This document shows, piece by piece, positions 1 to 8,602 of a stretch of DNA of 64,000 nucleotides (position 1 is the first letter of the stretch; each line of letters begins with the position of its first letter). The notes under the pieces are model-generated. The model was given only the letters and a program-made list of their open reading frames with translations. It had not been told where the DNA came from and did not search any database. Made by a program: the position numbers and the translations under genes. Source of the stretch: JBMOPD01 sp049323615 (GTDB lineage: Bacteria > Bacillota > Desulfotomaculia > Desulfotomaculales > Desulfocucumaceae); the NCBI GenBank assembly GCA_049323615.1, contig JBMOPD010000009.1, forward strand, positions 31,109 through 95,108. The letters are read 5' to 3'.

Positions 1-2151
1 TGTTCCAGGCCGGCTTCTGTCAGCGGCGACAGCGGCCAGGGCGTCGACAACCCAGACTCCTTGGCCTTCAGGCATGACCATGAGCGGGTTGATGTCCAGT
101 TCGGCCATTTCCGGCCAGTCGGCGGCCAGCCGGGCCACCCTGGCTATGGCGTTGACCATGGCCGGCAGGTCCGCCGGGGGCTGGCCCCGGGCGCCCGCCA
201 GCAGCGGGTAGGCCTTGATTTCACCGATCATTTCCCGGATATCGTTTTGGCTTACCGGCAGCACGCGCAGAGAAACGTCTTTCATGACCTCCACCCAGAT
301 CCCGCCCAGCCCGAAGGTGAGGACGGGACCGAAGACCGGGTCCCTGCTGATGCCCACCAGCACCTCCAGACCGCCCGCCAGCATTTTTTGCACCAGCACG
401 CCGCGGATTACGGAACCGGGCCGGCGCCGGCCGGCATTTCCGGTCACGGCGGCAAATGCCTGCCGGACTTCTTCCGGACCGGTAAGATTGAGCCGGATGC
501 CGTCAACCTCGGTTTTGTGCGCTATATCCGGGGAATCGACTTTCACCGCCACCGGGTAGCCGAGCTTTTCGGCCGCATTCACAGCCTCGCTGGCCGTGGC
601 CGCGGACACTTCCGGGACAATAGGTATTCCGCATGCGGCAAGCAACTCCTTGGCTTCCCGCTCTCCCAGCAGGGAACCGGGCTTCAGGGCGCGATAATTG
701 GTCAGCGCCACCGGGGCGGGCGGGTCGGGTGGGCAGTTTTCTGACCCGGCACACTGCTTCGCTTTTTTGGTATACCGCACCACCCTGGCCAGCGCTCTGG
801 CCGCCACATCCACCTCTCCCATGTAGGCCACCCCGCTGCTGAGCAGGTCCGGTATAGCCGGGCCGGGAGTCCGGCCGGGAATGGTGTCCAGCAAAACCAG
901 GGGTTTATCAGTGCGGGACGATATGTCATGCAGCTGGCCGATGGAATCCGCCCGGTCGTTTAACCAGTGCGACAAAACCAGAGCATCCACAGACGGATCT
1001 GCCGCCACTATGGGTGCACACTGCCGGAGCAGTCCGGGGTATACCACGTCAAGGCCGGTAAAGTCCACCGGGTTGGCGGTTCCCGCAAATAAGGGAAGGT
1101 AAGCCGCCAGCCGCTTCCGGGTATCCGGGGAGATCTGCGTCACCTCCAGGCCGGCGGCCGCGCACTTGTCCGCCGCAATCACCGCGTGTCCCCCAGAAGA
1201 GGCCATGATGGCCACCCTGTCGCCTGCCGGCCGCCTGCCCGCCGCCAGCAGGTTGAGCACCGCCACCATCTCACTGATGTTCTGCACTTCAAGGATTCCC
1301 TTTTGCCGGAAAAAGGATTTATATACCGCGGCGGATCCGGCCAGGGCGCCGGTGTGTGAGCGGGCTGCGCGGGCGGAGGCCTCGTGCTGGCCTGTTTTTA
1401 GTATTACCACCGGTTTTCCGGCCGCCAGGGCCAGGTCGGCCGCCCGCCCCAGCTTGCCGCCGTCCCGGACGCCTTCCATATAGGAGGCCACCATCTTTAT
1501 GCGGGGGTGGCTGATGAAATAAGTCAGGTAATCGGCAAAGTCGGTGGCGGCCTCGTTGCCGGTGCACACTTAGATGGCCACTTCCAGGCCGCTGGCGGCG
1601 CACGCCTCCAATATGCTGCAGCCCACCCCGCCGCTCTGGCAGATGAGGGCGATGCCGGTTTCATTGGTCACCGCCCAGGACGGAAGGGTATACCCGTAAA
1701 CGAAGGCCGCCTGCATGCCATGAAGGTAGTTGATTATACCCATGGTGTTGGGGCCGCATACCCGTATGTCGAGGCGTTCCGCCAACTCCTTGATCTCCTG
1801 CTGGTGTTCCAGCCCGGCTTCGTCCACTTCTCCGAAACCTGAGCTGAAGACGATCACCGCGCCGGTTCCCCTGGCGGCGCATTCCTGCAGGGCCGGTATC
1901 ACCTGCGGTGACTTGACGGCGATTATCGCCAGGTCCACCGGCCCCGGGACGGAAGCCAGGTCGGGGAAGCACCTCCACCCGTTTATTTCCGTGTGCTTGG
2001 GATTGACCGGGAAAACCGCGCCTTTGAATCCGCCGGCCCGGATGTTGGCCAGCACATTGCCGCCGGGCTTGAACAGGTCGGGGGAAGCCCCGACAACCGC
2101 GATGGAAGAAGGGTAGAAGAGTGAGTCCCAGCCCTTTTTTTCAACGGTCAT
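1..2151 (-). pseudogene. ADP-forming acyl-CoA synthetase (fused alpha-beta), in-frame stop; runs off the window
   Basis: The N-terminal half shows a CoA-binding Rossmann domain (SIAVVGAS near the start, then VCGPNTMGIIN and LICQSGGVG), typical of NDP-forming acyl-CoA synthetases, which make acyl-CoA from acid, CoA and ATP with release of ADP and phosphate. A TAA codon at 1572-1570 ends this part after 193 residues. The same frame then continues without another stop to the window edge, through the phosphohistidine motif SHTGALAG and an ATP-grasp domain. The total of about 717 codons fits the fused AcdA-AcdB form. The start ATG overlaps the stop of the upstream BtrH-like gene by 4 bp, suggesting translational coupling. 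The TAA could be a real nonsense mutation or a sequencing error; the rest of the frame shows no decay. Family assignment is firm, activity is doubtful. Confidence 0.8.
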
Positions 2152-3131
2152 TGTTCACACCTCTTGCTGATATCAATAAAAAATGATTTTTCCAGGGCCG
2201 TAATTTCTGATGCCGTTTCTGCCGCCCGGTGAAATAGATCCGGCCCGTTGTTGCTGATCTCGTAAAGCTGTACAGCCAGTTGCGTCCACTTCCGGGCGAT
2301 TTCCCCCATCCTTTGCCCGGCACTCATCTTCCGCAGGGCGGGGAGGTAATTTTCGGCCTCCCTCAGGTACGCTGCATATAGCCGCCTGAACCCGCTACCT
2401 CCCGTACCCCGCTTCTCAATGACCTGATAGGTGAATCTGGCGCACCACTGCCAATCATCCGCATCTCCCCAGGTGGCCAAATCCCGGCTGAAAAGTTCCA
2501 TGGCCGGCAGGCCCGCGGAGTCCCAGGACGGATTCAGCATGGCCCGGCTGTTTTCAACGAGGGCCGTCCGTATGGCTGACGGCAGGTCCGGGACGTCGAA
2601 GCATGGTATTTCCCGCCAGTAATTTCTTAAAGGATAAGGCTGAGCACGGGAATTCATGGCCAGGGCCAGAGTATCCGGCGAGGTCTGCTGCAGCCCCTTC
2701 CGCTCGGTATCAGCGAGCAGAGCTATGCGCTCCCGCTCGTCGTAGCCTGCCAGGACAACGGCGTGCCCGGTAAAATGGGTGTTTGTATCGTAATAATCGA
2801 GGTGGTAGAGGTCTGTCAGGATTAATACCGGTACGTCCCGGTCAATCCACGATTTCATCTCGTCCCAGGGGAAAGAATCGCCTTCGCGCCACTGAAAAGC
2901 GACCCCTATATTTTTAAAGAACATGGGCTCCAGAAAAATGGTTCGCCCGTTAAACATCCGGCTGGGGCTGATTATCTCATCTTTGTAATAAAAGAAACCC
3001 AGGCCGGACCCCAGCCCGAAGCACATTGCCTCGCTGAGGTTATGGCCGTGATACCCGGCCACATTGGCCAGAGCCGTGGATCCGCAGTGATAACCAGGCT
3101 TGTGACAGAAGTTTTTGATAACTTTTGACAT
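2148..3131 (-). CDS. BtrH-like N-terminal domain / DUF4872 protein
   Basis: A protein of about 327 residues starting MSKVIKNFCHKPGYHC. An early Cys (CGSTAL region) and a later His (TGHAVVLAGY) sit in a layout like papain-type BtrH acyltransferases, which move an acyl group from a carrier protein to an acceptor amine in butirosin synthesis. The C-terminal half resembles DUF4872. The longer reading frame begins at 3287, but ATG 3131 fits the homologous start better. The gene follows the TetR gene on the same strand and overlaps the ADP-forming synthetase by ATGA. What such a protein does beside a catabolic ligase is unknown; it might transfer or hydrolyse an acyl group. The family call comes from recalled sequence patterns and is moderately sure. 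Confidence 0.65.
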   Translation of the reverse strand: MSKVIKNFCHKPGYHCGSTALANVAGYHGHNLSEAMCFGLGSGLGFFYYKDEIISPSRMFNGRTIFLEPMFFKNIGVAFQWREGDSFPWDEMKSWIDRDVPVLILTDLYHLDYYDTNTHFTGHAVVLAGYDERERIALLADTERKGLQQTSPDTLALAMNSRAQPYPLRNYWREIPCFDVPDLPSAIRTALVENSRAMLNPSWDSAGLPAMELFSRDLATWGDADDWQWCARFTYQVIEKRGTGGSGFRRLYAAYLREAENYLPALRKMSAGQRMGEIARKWTQLAVQLYEISNNGPDLFHRAAETASEITALEKSFFIDISKRCEQ

Positions 3132-3207
3132 AATCTCCCCCAAGGCGTAGCTTTGTAATTTTAACGCAGACAACCTACTGTTTGTTTGGTTTTGGTCGAA
3201 AGATTTT

Positions 3208-3777
3208 TCATCCTCCTTTTCTGATTCCCTCCAGGACGATCCGGTAAAATAATTCTCCCACATCCGCCGGAGACAGCCCGCCGTCATGCCGGAACCAATT
3301 GTGGGTCCAGTTGCACATGCCGAAAACGGACTTAAGTATTATGCCGGCCGGCAAATCGCCGCGAAAGGTTGAGCTGGCGATGCCGTCCTGCAGTACCTTC
3401 AGCCACATGTCTTCGTACTCTTTTATTGCAGAGTTGAGTTTGTCCCGTGAACCGGGTGAGAGGTTGGATACTTCCCGGTAAAACACCGGCAGTTCCTCAT
3501 GGCCCAGATATGCCTGGAGGTGAAAAAGTATGGCCCGCTTCAGCTTTTCTTCGGGTGGGCAGTCCAAGGCCAGAACCATGGACAGGCCGTCACGCAAAAC
3601 ATTCACCGCGCACATCAGCACTTCCGCCAGCAGCTGTTCTTTTCCCTGAATATGGTGATACAGGCTGCCCTTGAGAATGCCTACCTCGCTGGCTATATCC
3701 TGGACCGTAGCGGCGTGATAGCCCTTGGCTTTAAATACCCTGGCCGCCGCCTTGATTATTTCCTGGTATTTATTCAA
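3208..3777 (-). CDS. TetR/AcrR family transcriptional regulator
   Basis: A 189-residue protein with an N-terminal TetR helix-turn-helix (about residues 5-50: AARVFKAKGYHAATVQDIA followed by GILKGSLYHHI). The C-terminal ligand domain ends with FGMCNWTHNWFR, as in FadR/PaaR-like regulators of acyl-CoA catabolism. The start is a TTG at 3777-3775 behind a GGCAGGCGG-like ribosome site. It is closely similar to the divergent TetR encoded at 4021, with the same HTH order and the same FGMCNWTH motif, so the two look like duplicated copies facing away from a shared control region. It probably represses the downstream BtrH-like and synthetase genes and perhaps itself, with an acyl-CoA as the likely ligand (inference). 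Confidence 0.9.
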   Translation of the reverse strand: MNKYQEIIKAAARVFKAKGYHAATVQDIASEVGILKGSLYHHIQGKEQLLAEVLMCAVNVLRDGLSMVLALDCPPEEKLKRAILFHLQAYLGHEELPVFYREVSNLSPGSRDKLNSAIKEYEDMWLKVLQDGIASSTFRGDLPAGIILKSVFGMCNWTHNWFRHDGGLSPADVGELFYRIVLEGIRKGG

Positions 3778-4020
3778 ATTAACCGCCTGCCAACCGTTTG
3801 GTTTAGTATATTATAAACTGTTCCCTCCTGAAACGTCAAAAATTTTTTGGATCCAAGCAGCCGGAAAGGGGCCGGTAAATTAAGAAAAACAAGAAAAAAA
3901 TATTCTATTGACAGGCGGAGAAGAATGATGAGAAAATAAAATAAACGTTTGGTAGAATAGGGGCCAAGGGTTTTAACCCTGAATATAGTTCGCTTCAGAT
4001 AGCTGCAAGGAGGACAGGTA
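3778..4020. promoter_or_regulatory. Divergent TetR-TetR control region with related operator-like motifs
   Basis: This 243-bp AT-rich spacer separates two divergent TetR genes. CCAACCGTTTGGTT lies at 3790-3803 and AAACGTTTGGT at 3943-3953. A related CAAACGGT (reverse complement ACCGTTTG) recurs at 4628-4635 before the nitroreductase remnant. These resemble short dyads bound by TetR regulators. A TTGACA hexamer at 3908-3913 could be a -35 for the plus-strand gene; no clean -10 follows at ideal spacing. Operator function is inferred. Confidence 0.4.
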
Positions 4021-4593
4021 TTGAACAGACAGCAGGAAATAATAAAGGCGGCAGCAAAAGTTTTTTTCGAAAAAGGGTATCATGCGGCCACCATCCGGGA
4101 TATCGCCAATGAAGTGGGGCTGCTTAAAGGAAGTCTGTATTATTACATTGAAGGAAAAGAACAGGTTTTGCTGGATGTCGTGCTCTCCGCCGTCGAAGTA
4201 TTGTGTGACGGCCTGCACAGGGTCATGGAGGAAAAGGACCTGGATCCCAGAGAGAAACTAAGGAAAGCAATTTTATCCCATATGCATTGCTACGAGGCAA
4301 GGTATGAAGAAGTAACCGTTTTTTTAAATGAGATTTCCAATTTGCCTCCCTCCCTCAAAAAGAGGTTGAGAGAGGCTGTGGAAGGCTATGAGGGCATGTG
4401 GATTTCTATTCTTAAGGAGGGGGTGTCTGCCGGCCGGTTTCGAAGTGATCTGGATTTGAAATTAACGCTCAGCGCCATTTTTGGTATGTGTAACTGGACG
4501 CACAAGTGGTATAAACAGCAGGGAAGGCTGAAACCTTGTGACATAGGGGAGTTTTACGCCGATATCATTTTGCGGGGAATTGAGAACAGCTAG
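4021..4593 (+). CDS. TetR/AcrR family transcriptional regulator
   Basis: A 190-residue TetR protein starting at a TTG behind a strong AAGGAGG site 8 bp upstream. The helix-turn-helix covers about residues 8-50 (AAKVFFEKGYHAATIRDIA). The C-terminal domain has the same FGMCNWTHKWY motif as the divergent copy at 3208-3777. The high similarity indicates duplication. The gene is followed by a broken nitroreductase and the MaoC/flavoprotein/ligase cluster to 10530, which it is well placed to control. Its coding sequence is richer in A+T than the catabolic genes around it. Specific ligand and targets are not visible. Confidence 0.92.
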   Translation: MNRQQEIIKAAAKVFFEKGYHAATIRDIANEVGLLKGSLYYYIEGKEQVLLDVVLSAVEVLCDGLHRVMEEKDLDPREKLRKAILSHMHCYEARYEEVTVFLNEISNLPPSLKKRLREAVEGYEGMWISILKEGVSAGRFRSDLDLKLTLSAIFGMCNWTHKWYKQQGRLKPCDIGEFYADIILRGIENS

Positions 4594-4651
4594 ATCAAAT
4601 GCTTATCTTAATTTACCCATAATCAAACAAACGGTAGATAGAAGGGATGAT

Positions 4652-4980
4652 ATGGAATTAGAAGATGCCGTCAGAGGACGGAGGAGTGTAAGAAAGTTTT
4701 CTTCCCGGCCTGTTCCGGAAGACCTGATTAAAAAAATAATAGAAACCGCTTTATGGGCTCCTTCCAATAAAAACAAGCAGCCCTAAATATTTGTTTAACG
4801 GCCTATGCCCAGGGTCTGGGAACCTGCTGGACGACGGCGCCGCTGGTGATTCAGGAACAGATTAAAGATCATCTCGGTATTCAAGATGCGGAGCTGGTGG
4901 GGGTGATCCCCACGGGTTACCCTGAAGCGCTGCCCAAACCGCCGAAAAGAAAAGCGGACAGGGTTATATGGCACAGGTGA
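4652..4980 (+). pseudogene. Nitroreductase-family remnant with an internal deletion
   Basis: From ATG 4652 the frame reads MELEDAVRGRRSVRKF through WAPSNKNKQP, the typical FMN-binding N-terminus of nitroreductases, and then hits TAA at 4784. Immediately afterwards another frame reads NICLTAYAQGLGTCW and continues to PKRKADRVIWHR before TGA at 4978-4980, the usual C-terminus of the same family. About 90 residues of the middle are missing and the two ends are in different frames, so the gene cannot make a working enzyme. The join lies at about 4783-4789. It sits between the TetR gene and the MaoC gene, and an operator-like CAAACGGT at 4628 precedes it. Confidence 0.85.
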
Positions 4981-5082
4981 TTCAGGTTCGGAAAAGTTGC
5001 AAATTTTTGAATAGTCGGGAGGTGAGAGTTCTTTCACCCGGAAAGCAGCCGGACTATAAAAATTGACAGGAGGGTAACTCAA

Positions 5083-5517
5083 TTGATTACCAGGTACTTT
5101 GATGACATCCAGGTGGGGGAAAAAAGTGTCACCAGATCAAGAACCATCACCGAGGCCGACATCGTAAATTTTGCGTACCTTAGCGGCGACTGGTATCCAC
5201 TGCACTGCGACGCCGAGTACGCAAAAAAGTCGCCTTTTGGAGACCGCATTGCCCACGGCCTGTTGATCCTGTCGGCGGCCTCGGGCCTGACTCCCCTGGA
5301 GCCAGGGCCGATATTAGCCTTCTACGGCATGGACCGGGTCAGGTTTGTAGGTCCGGTCAAGATTGGAGACACCATCCGGGTGGAAACGGTCATTGCCGGC
5401 AAGGAAGAAAAAAATGAAAAATCCGGAGTGGTGACCGTTGAACAGGAGATTAAAAACCAGCGCAATGAGACTGTAGTCAAAAGCATCATGAAAATGCTGG
5501 TGGCCAGGGGTGGGTAA
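5083..5517 (+). CDS. MaoC-like enoyl-CoA hydratase (hot-dog fold)
   Basis: A 144-residue single hot-dog protein. The hydratase-2 motif is clear at about residues 25-50 (ADIVNFAYLSGDWYPLH, then DRIAHGLL), including the catalytic Asp and His. Such enzymes hydrate trans-2-enoyl-CoA to (R)-3-hydroxyacyl-CoA, or act on branched enoyl-CoAs. The start (TTG 5083) follows AGGAGGG. Two paralogues occur at 13189 and 19335 with near-identical active-site stretches. The end overlaps the next gene by 8 bp, suggesting co-translation with the flavoprotein. Substrate unknown. Confidence 0.88.
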   Translation: MITRYFDDIQVGEKSVTRSRTITEADIVNFAYLSGDWYPLHCDAEYAKKSPFGDRIAHGLLILSAASGLTPLEPGPILAFYGMDRVRFVGPVKIGDTIRVETVIAGKEEKNEKSGVVTVEQEIKNQRNETVVKSIMKMLVARGG

Positions 5518-6175
5518 CGTGGGGATTACGGTTTTAGGGGTTTGCGGAAGCCCGGTTAAAGAGTCGAATACCGGGATTTTCCTGGCTGAGTCCTTAAATC
5601 AGGCGGCGGCCCTCGGAGCGCAAACGGAGCTGGTCAACCTGCGGGACTATCAGTTCGGGGAATGCCTGCACTGCAATTTCTGTGTCCGCAAGCAAAGTGA
5701 GGGTGTTTACTGCAGTCAAAAGGATGATTTAAACCGGGTAATTTTACCCAAAGTTGAGGCTGCAGACGCCTTGCTGGTGGCCAGCCCGGTTTATTTCGGC
5801 CGGCTGTCGGCGCTGACAGCCATGTTTTTGGACCGCCTGAGGGTCTTTGCCTTTGGCAACTGCTACGGGGGAAAAATGCGCAATAAAGTGGGAGGCTCCC
5901 TGGCCGTGGCCTGGGGCAGGAACGCAGGACTCGAAACCACCCTCCTCTCCATCAACTACGCGTTTCTTGCCCTGGAGATGATTTTGGCCAGTGTCCACCA
6001 CGAAGGGGTCATTTACGGCGCCGCCGGATTGACAAGCCGCCACGGCAGTGGAAAATTTGATCCCGCCGTGCGGCACGGGATCAGGGAAGATGAACTGGGC
6101 CTGAAACAGGCCCGTGCCTTGGCCCGCAGGACCGTTGAACTGGCAGGGATCCTCCGGGGTAAACAACCGGATTGA
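5510..6175 (+). CDS. Iron-sulfur flavoprotein-like NAD(P)H-dependent FMN reductase
   Basis: A protein of about 221 residues with the flavodoxin-like start ITVLGVCGSPVKESNTG and the FMN-loop ASPVYFGRLSAL. At about residues 46-65 it has ECLHCNFC plus a further Cys nine residues on (CxxCxxC-x9-C), the compact cluster motif of Isf-type flavoproteins that hold a 4Fe-4S centre and FMN. These are small electron carriers or reductases in anaerobes. The GTG at 5510 overlaps the MaoC stop; GTG 5519 is an alternative start. The second Isf-like gene is at 14877. Here it may pass electrons to or from the neighbouring dienoyl-CoA-reductase-like enzyme (inference). Confidence 0.85.
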   Translation: MGNVGITVLGVCGSPVKESNTGIFLAESLNQAAALGAQTELVNLRDYQFGECLHCNFCVRKQSEGVYCSQKDDLNRVILPKVEAADALLVASPVYFGRLSALTAMFLDRLRVFAFGNCYGGKMRNKVGGSLAVAWGRNAGLETTLLSINYAFLALEMILASVHHEGVIYGAAGLTSRHGSGKFDPAVRHGIREDELGLKQARALARRTVELAGILRGKQPD

Positions 6176-6190
6176 GAGGAGGAATTAATA

Positions 6191-7738
6191 ATGCCCACCC
6201 TGGGCAGTTTCATCAACGAAGGGGTAAGACTGTACGGTGACAGCACCGCCCTTGTTTTTCGCGACCGGCGAAAGAGTTTTAAGGAAGTCAACGAGAGGAT
6301 GAACCGGTATGCCAACGCCCTTTTGGGCCTTGGCCTGCAGCGGGGCGACCGCATTGCCCTGATGCAGTACAACTCCGACAAGTGGATCGAAGGTTTCGGC
6401 GCCCAGGCCAAAATCGGTATTTGCACTGTGCCTGTGAACGCCAGGCTTTCGGCCGACGAGGCGGCCTGGATTTTAAACGATTCCGAGGCCAATGCCTTTG
6501 TGTTCAGGGAAAACCTGATTGGGTTGGCCGACCAGATAAAGCCCATGGCGCCGACGGTGGAACATTTTATCTGCGTCAGCGACGGGCCGGTGGAAAAGCC
6601 GGACTACATGCTTGACTTCGATGAGCTGATCGCCGGCGCCGACCCCGCGGATCCTCCGGTCAAAGCGGAACTGGAGGATATGATCCTGATGATGTACACC
6701 TCGGGGACCACCGGCAAACCCAAAGGGGTAATCAGCTGCCACGACAACTTTACCCAGGGCATGATAGTGAATCACCTGGTTAACCAGTTGCGGGACATGA
6801 AAAAAGGCGATAAATACCTGGCGGTTACGCCTCTTACCCACATGGCCCACGGCTTCGTCTGGCCCACCTGGATCCGCGGCGGAACCACCGTAATTCTCGA
6901 CCAGTTTAACCCTGAGGAGTACCTCCGGACCATTGAGAAAGAGAAAATCAATTACAGTATTCTGGCGCCCACCCTGATCATCATGCTCAGCGAACACCCG
7001 GCCGCCGGAAGGTACGACCTGTCCAGCCTCAAGCTGATCTGGTACGCCGCCTCGCCCATGCCCACCGCCGCCGCCCGCAGGGCCGTGGAAGTGTTCGGCC
7101 CGGTGTTTGCCCAGATGTATGGCCTGACGGAAAACCAGATGGTCTGTACCATGCTCCTGCCCGAAGATCATTTGAAAAAACCCGGATCCTGCGGCCATGT
7201 CATGGTCAACTGTGAGGTCAGGGTGGTCGGTAAAGACGGACGGGAACTTCCTCCCGGGGAGCCCGGCGAGTTAGTTATCCGCACCCCCGGGATCATGAAG
7301 GGATACTGGAAGAACCCCGTGGCCACCCGCGACACGCTGGTGAACGGCTGGCTGCATTCCGGCGACATCGGCCGCATGGACGAGGACGGCTACTTTTATA
7401 TCATGGACCGCAAAAAGGACATGATCATTTCCGGCGGCTTCAATGTTTACCCCGCCGAGGTGGAAGACTGCCTGTTCGAACACCCGGCCGTGCAGGCGGC
7501 CTGTGTCATCGGTGTGCCCGACCCCAAGTGGGTGGAGGCTGTAAAGGCGGTGGTGGTGTTGAGGCCGGGGGACAGGGTCACCGCGGAGGAGTTGATTCAG
7601 CACTGCAAGAACCGCATCGCCCACTTCAAAGCCCCTAAGACTATTGACTTTGTCGAAGATTTGCCCGTTTCGGCTACGGGCAAGGTCTTGAGGCGCGTGG
7701 TGCGTGAAAAGTACACCCGGCTTGGCGTTAACTATTAG
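6191..7738 (+). CDS. Acyl-CoA synthetase (AMP-forming)
   Basis: A 515-residue ANL-superfamily ligase: the P-loop YTSGTTGKPKG lies at about residue 168, the adenylate motif YGLTENQ near 310, the hinge region YFYIMDRKKDMIISGG near 400, and the catalytic lysine in SATGKVLRR near 496. It forms acyl-AMP and then the CoA thioester in the cytoplasm, giving entry to beta-oxidation. ATG 6191 follows AGGAGGAATTAATA. It is intact and sits between an Isf flavoprotein and a citryl-CoA-lyase-like gene. It is one of nine AMP-forming ligases in the window; the substrate is not predictable, but the full set of motifs supports activity. Confidence 0.93.
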   Translation: MPTLGSFINEGVRLYGDSTALVFRDRRKSFKEVNERMNRYANALLGLGLQRGDRIALMQYNSDKWIEGFGAQAKIGICTVPVNARLSADEAAWILNDSEANAFVFRENLIGLADQIKPMAPTVEHFICVSDGPVEKPDYMLDFDELIAGADPADPPVKAELEDMILMMYTSGTTGKPKGVISCHDNFTQGMIVNHLVNQLRDMKKGDKYLAVTPLTHMAHGFVWPTWIRGGTTVILDQFNPEEYLRTIEKEKINYSILAPTLIIMLSEHPAAGRYDLSSLKLIWYAASPMPTAAARRAVEVFGPVFAQMYGLTENQMVCTMLLPEDHLKKPGSCGHVMVNCEVRVVGKDGRELPPGEPGELVIRTPGIMKGYWKNPVATRDTLVNGWLHSGDIGRMDEDGYFYIMDRKKDMIISGGFNVYPAEVEDCLFEHPAVQAACVIGVPDPKWVEAVKAVVVLRPGDRVTAEELIQHCKNRIAHFKAPKTIDFVEDLPVSATGKVLRRVVREKYTRLGVNY

Positions 7739-7774
7739 ACAATAACTCTACCGATTATGATGGGAGGAATTCGG

Positions 7775-8602
7775 ATGTCCGGACACAAACTGCCCGAACC
7801 GGCTCCCTGGAAGACCGCCGTGGGGGACGTGGGCTTTCACAAAATACTGGTGCACGGCTATAAGCTGACTGATATTATTGAAAACCTGACCTTTTCCGAA
7901 ACCCTTTTCCTGGCGCTTAAGGGTGAGTTGCCCACCAGGCAGCAGGCCCGGGTCATGGATGCCGTTTTGACGGGGATCACCGAACACGGGTTCTTTACTC
8001 CCACTACGGTGGCCGCCAGGGTTATCGGCAGCGCCAGTCCCCGGAGCATCATGCCGGCTGTGGCCGGATCCCTGCTGACGGTGGGGTCGGTGACCGTTTC
8101 CCCCCAGGACACGGCGGAACTGATTGAGGAGGCCCTGGGGCTGCAGCGGTCGGAGGGGCTTTCCCGGGAGGAAACGGCCCGGAAAATGGTGGCCCGCCTG
8201 CGGGAGAGGAAGGTGCGTATGCCCGGGGTGGGCCACCCCCTGCACCCCACCGGAGATCCCAGGGCCATTTCCCTCAAAAAGATCGCGGTGGAAAACGGCG
8301 TGTGGGGTGAGAAGGGCGAAATGTACGAAGCCGTTAGGGACGCTTTCTGCGCCGGCATCAAGAAAGACCTGCCCATCAACATCGACGGCATGCTGGGCTG
8401 TGTCTTGAGCGAGTTGGGCTTTTCGCCTCTGGCCATGCCGGGCATAGCGGCCATTTCATTTCTGCCGGGGATCATCGCCCACACGGTGGAGGAGATCAGC
8501 CAGGGCGTCATGTTAAGGGTGGTGAGCGGTGAGTACGTGGGTCCCGCTGAAAGGGAACTGCCTCCCGAGTACAAAAGAGGGTCGGGATTATGCCGGGAAT
8601 AA
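7775..8602 (+). CDS. Citrate-synthase-fold protein, citryl-CoA lyase-like
   Basis: A protein of about 275 residues, much shorter than citrate synthase (about 370-430). It carries the citrate-synthase small-form motifs GVGHPLHPTGDPRA (about residue 150) and PINIDGMLGCVLSELGF (near 200), which match citryl-CoA lyase-like proteins that cleave or form a C-C bond in a (hydroxy)acyl-CoA. ATG 7775 follows GGGAGG at 7762; the upstream ATG 7757 lies before that site. It lies between the ligase and the flavoenzyme at 8590, overlapping the latter by 13 bp. A role in retro-aldol cleavage of a 3-hydroxyacyl-CoA is possible (inference); the true substrate is unknown. Confidence 0.8.
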   Translation: MSGHKLPEPAPWKTAVGDVGFHKILVHGYKLTDIIENLTFSETLFLALKGELPTRQQARVMDAVLTGITEHGFFTPTTVAARVIGSASPRSIMPAVAGSLLTVGSVTVSPQDTAELIEEALGLQRSEGLSREETARKMVARLRERKVRMPGVGHPLHPTGDPRAISLKKIAVENGVWGEKGEMYEAVRDAFCAGIKKDLPINIDGMLGCVLSELGFSPLAMPGIAAISFLPGIIAHTVEEISQGVMLRVVSGEYVGPAERELPPEYKRGSGLCRE

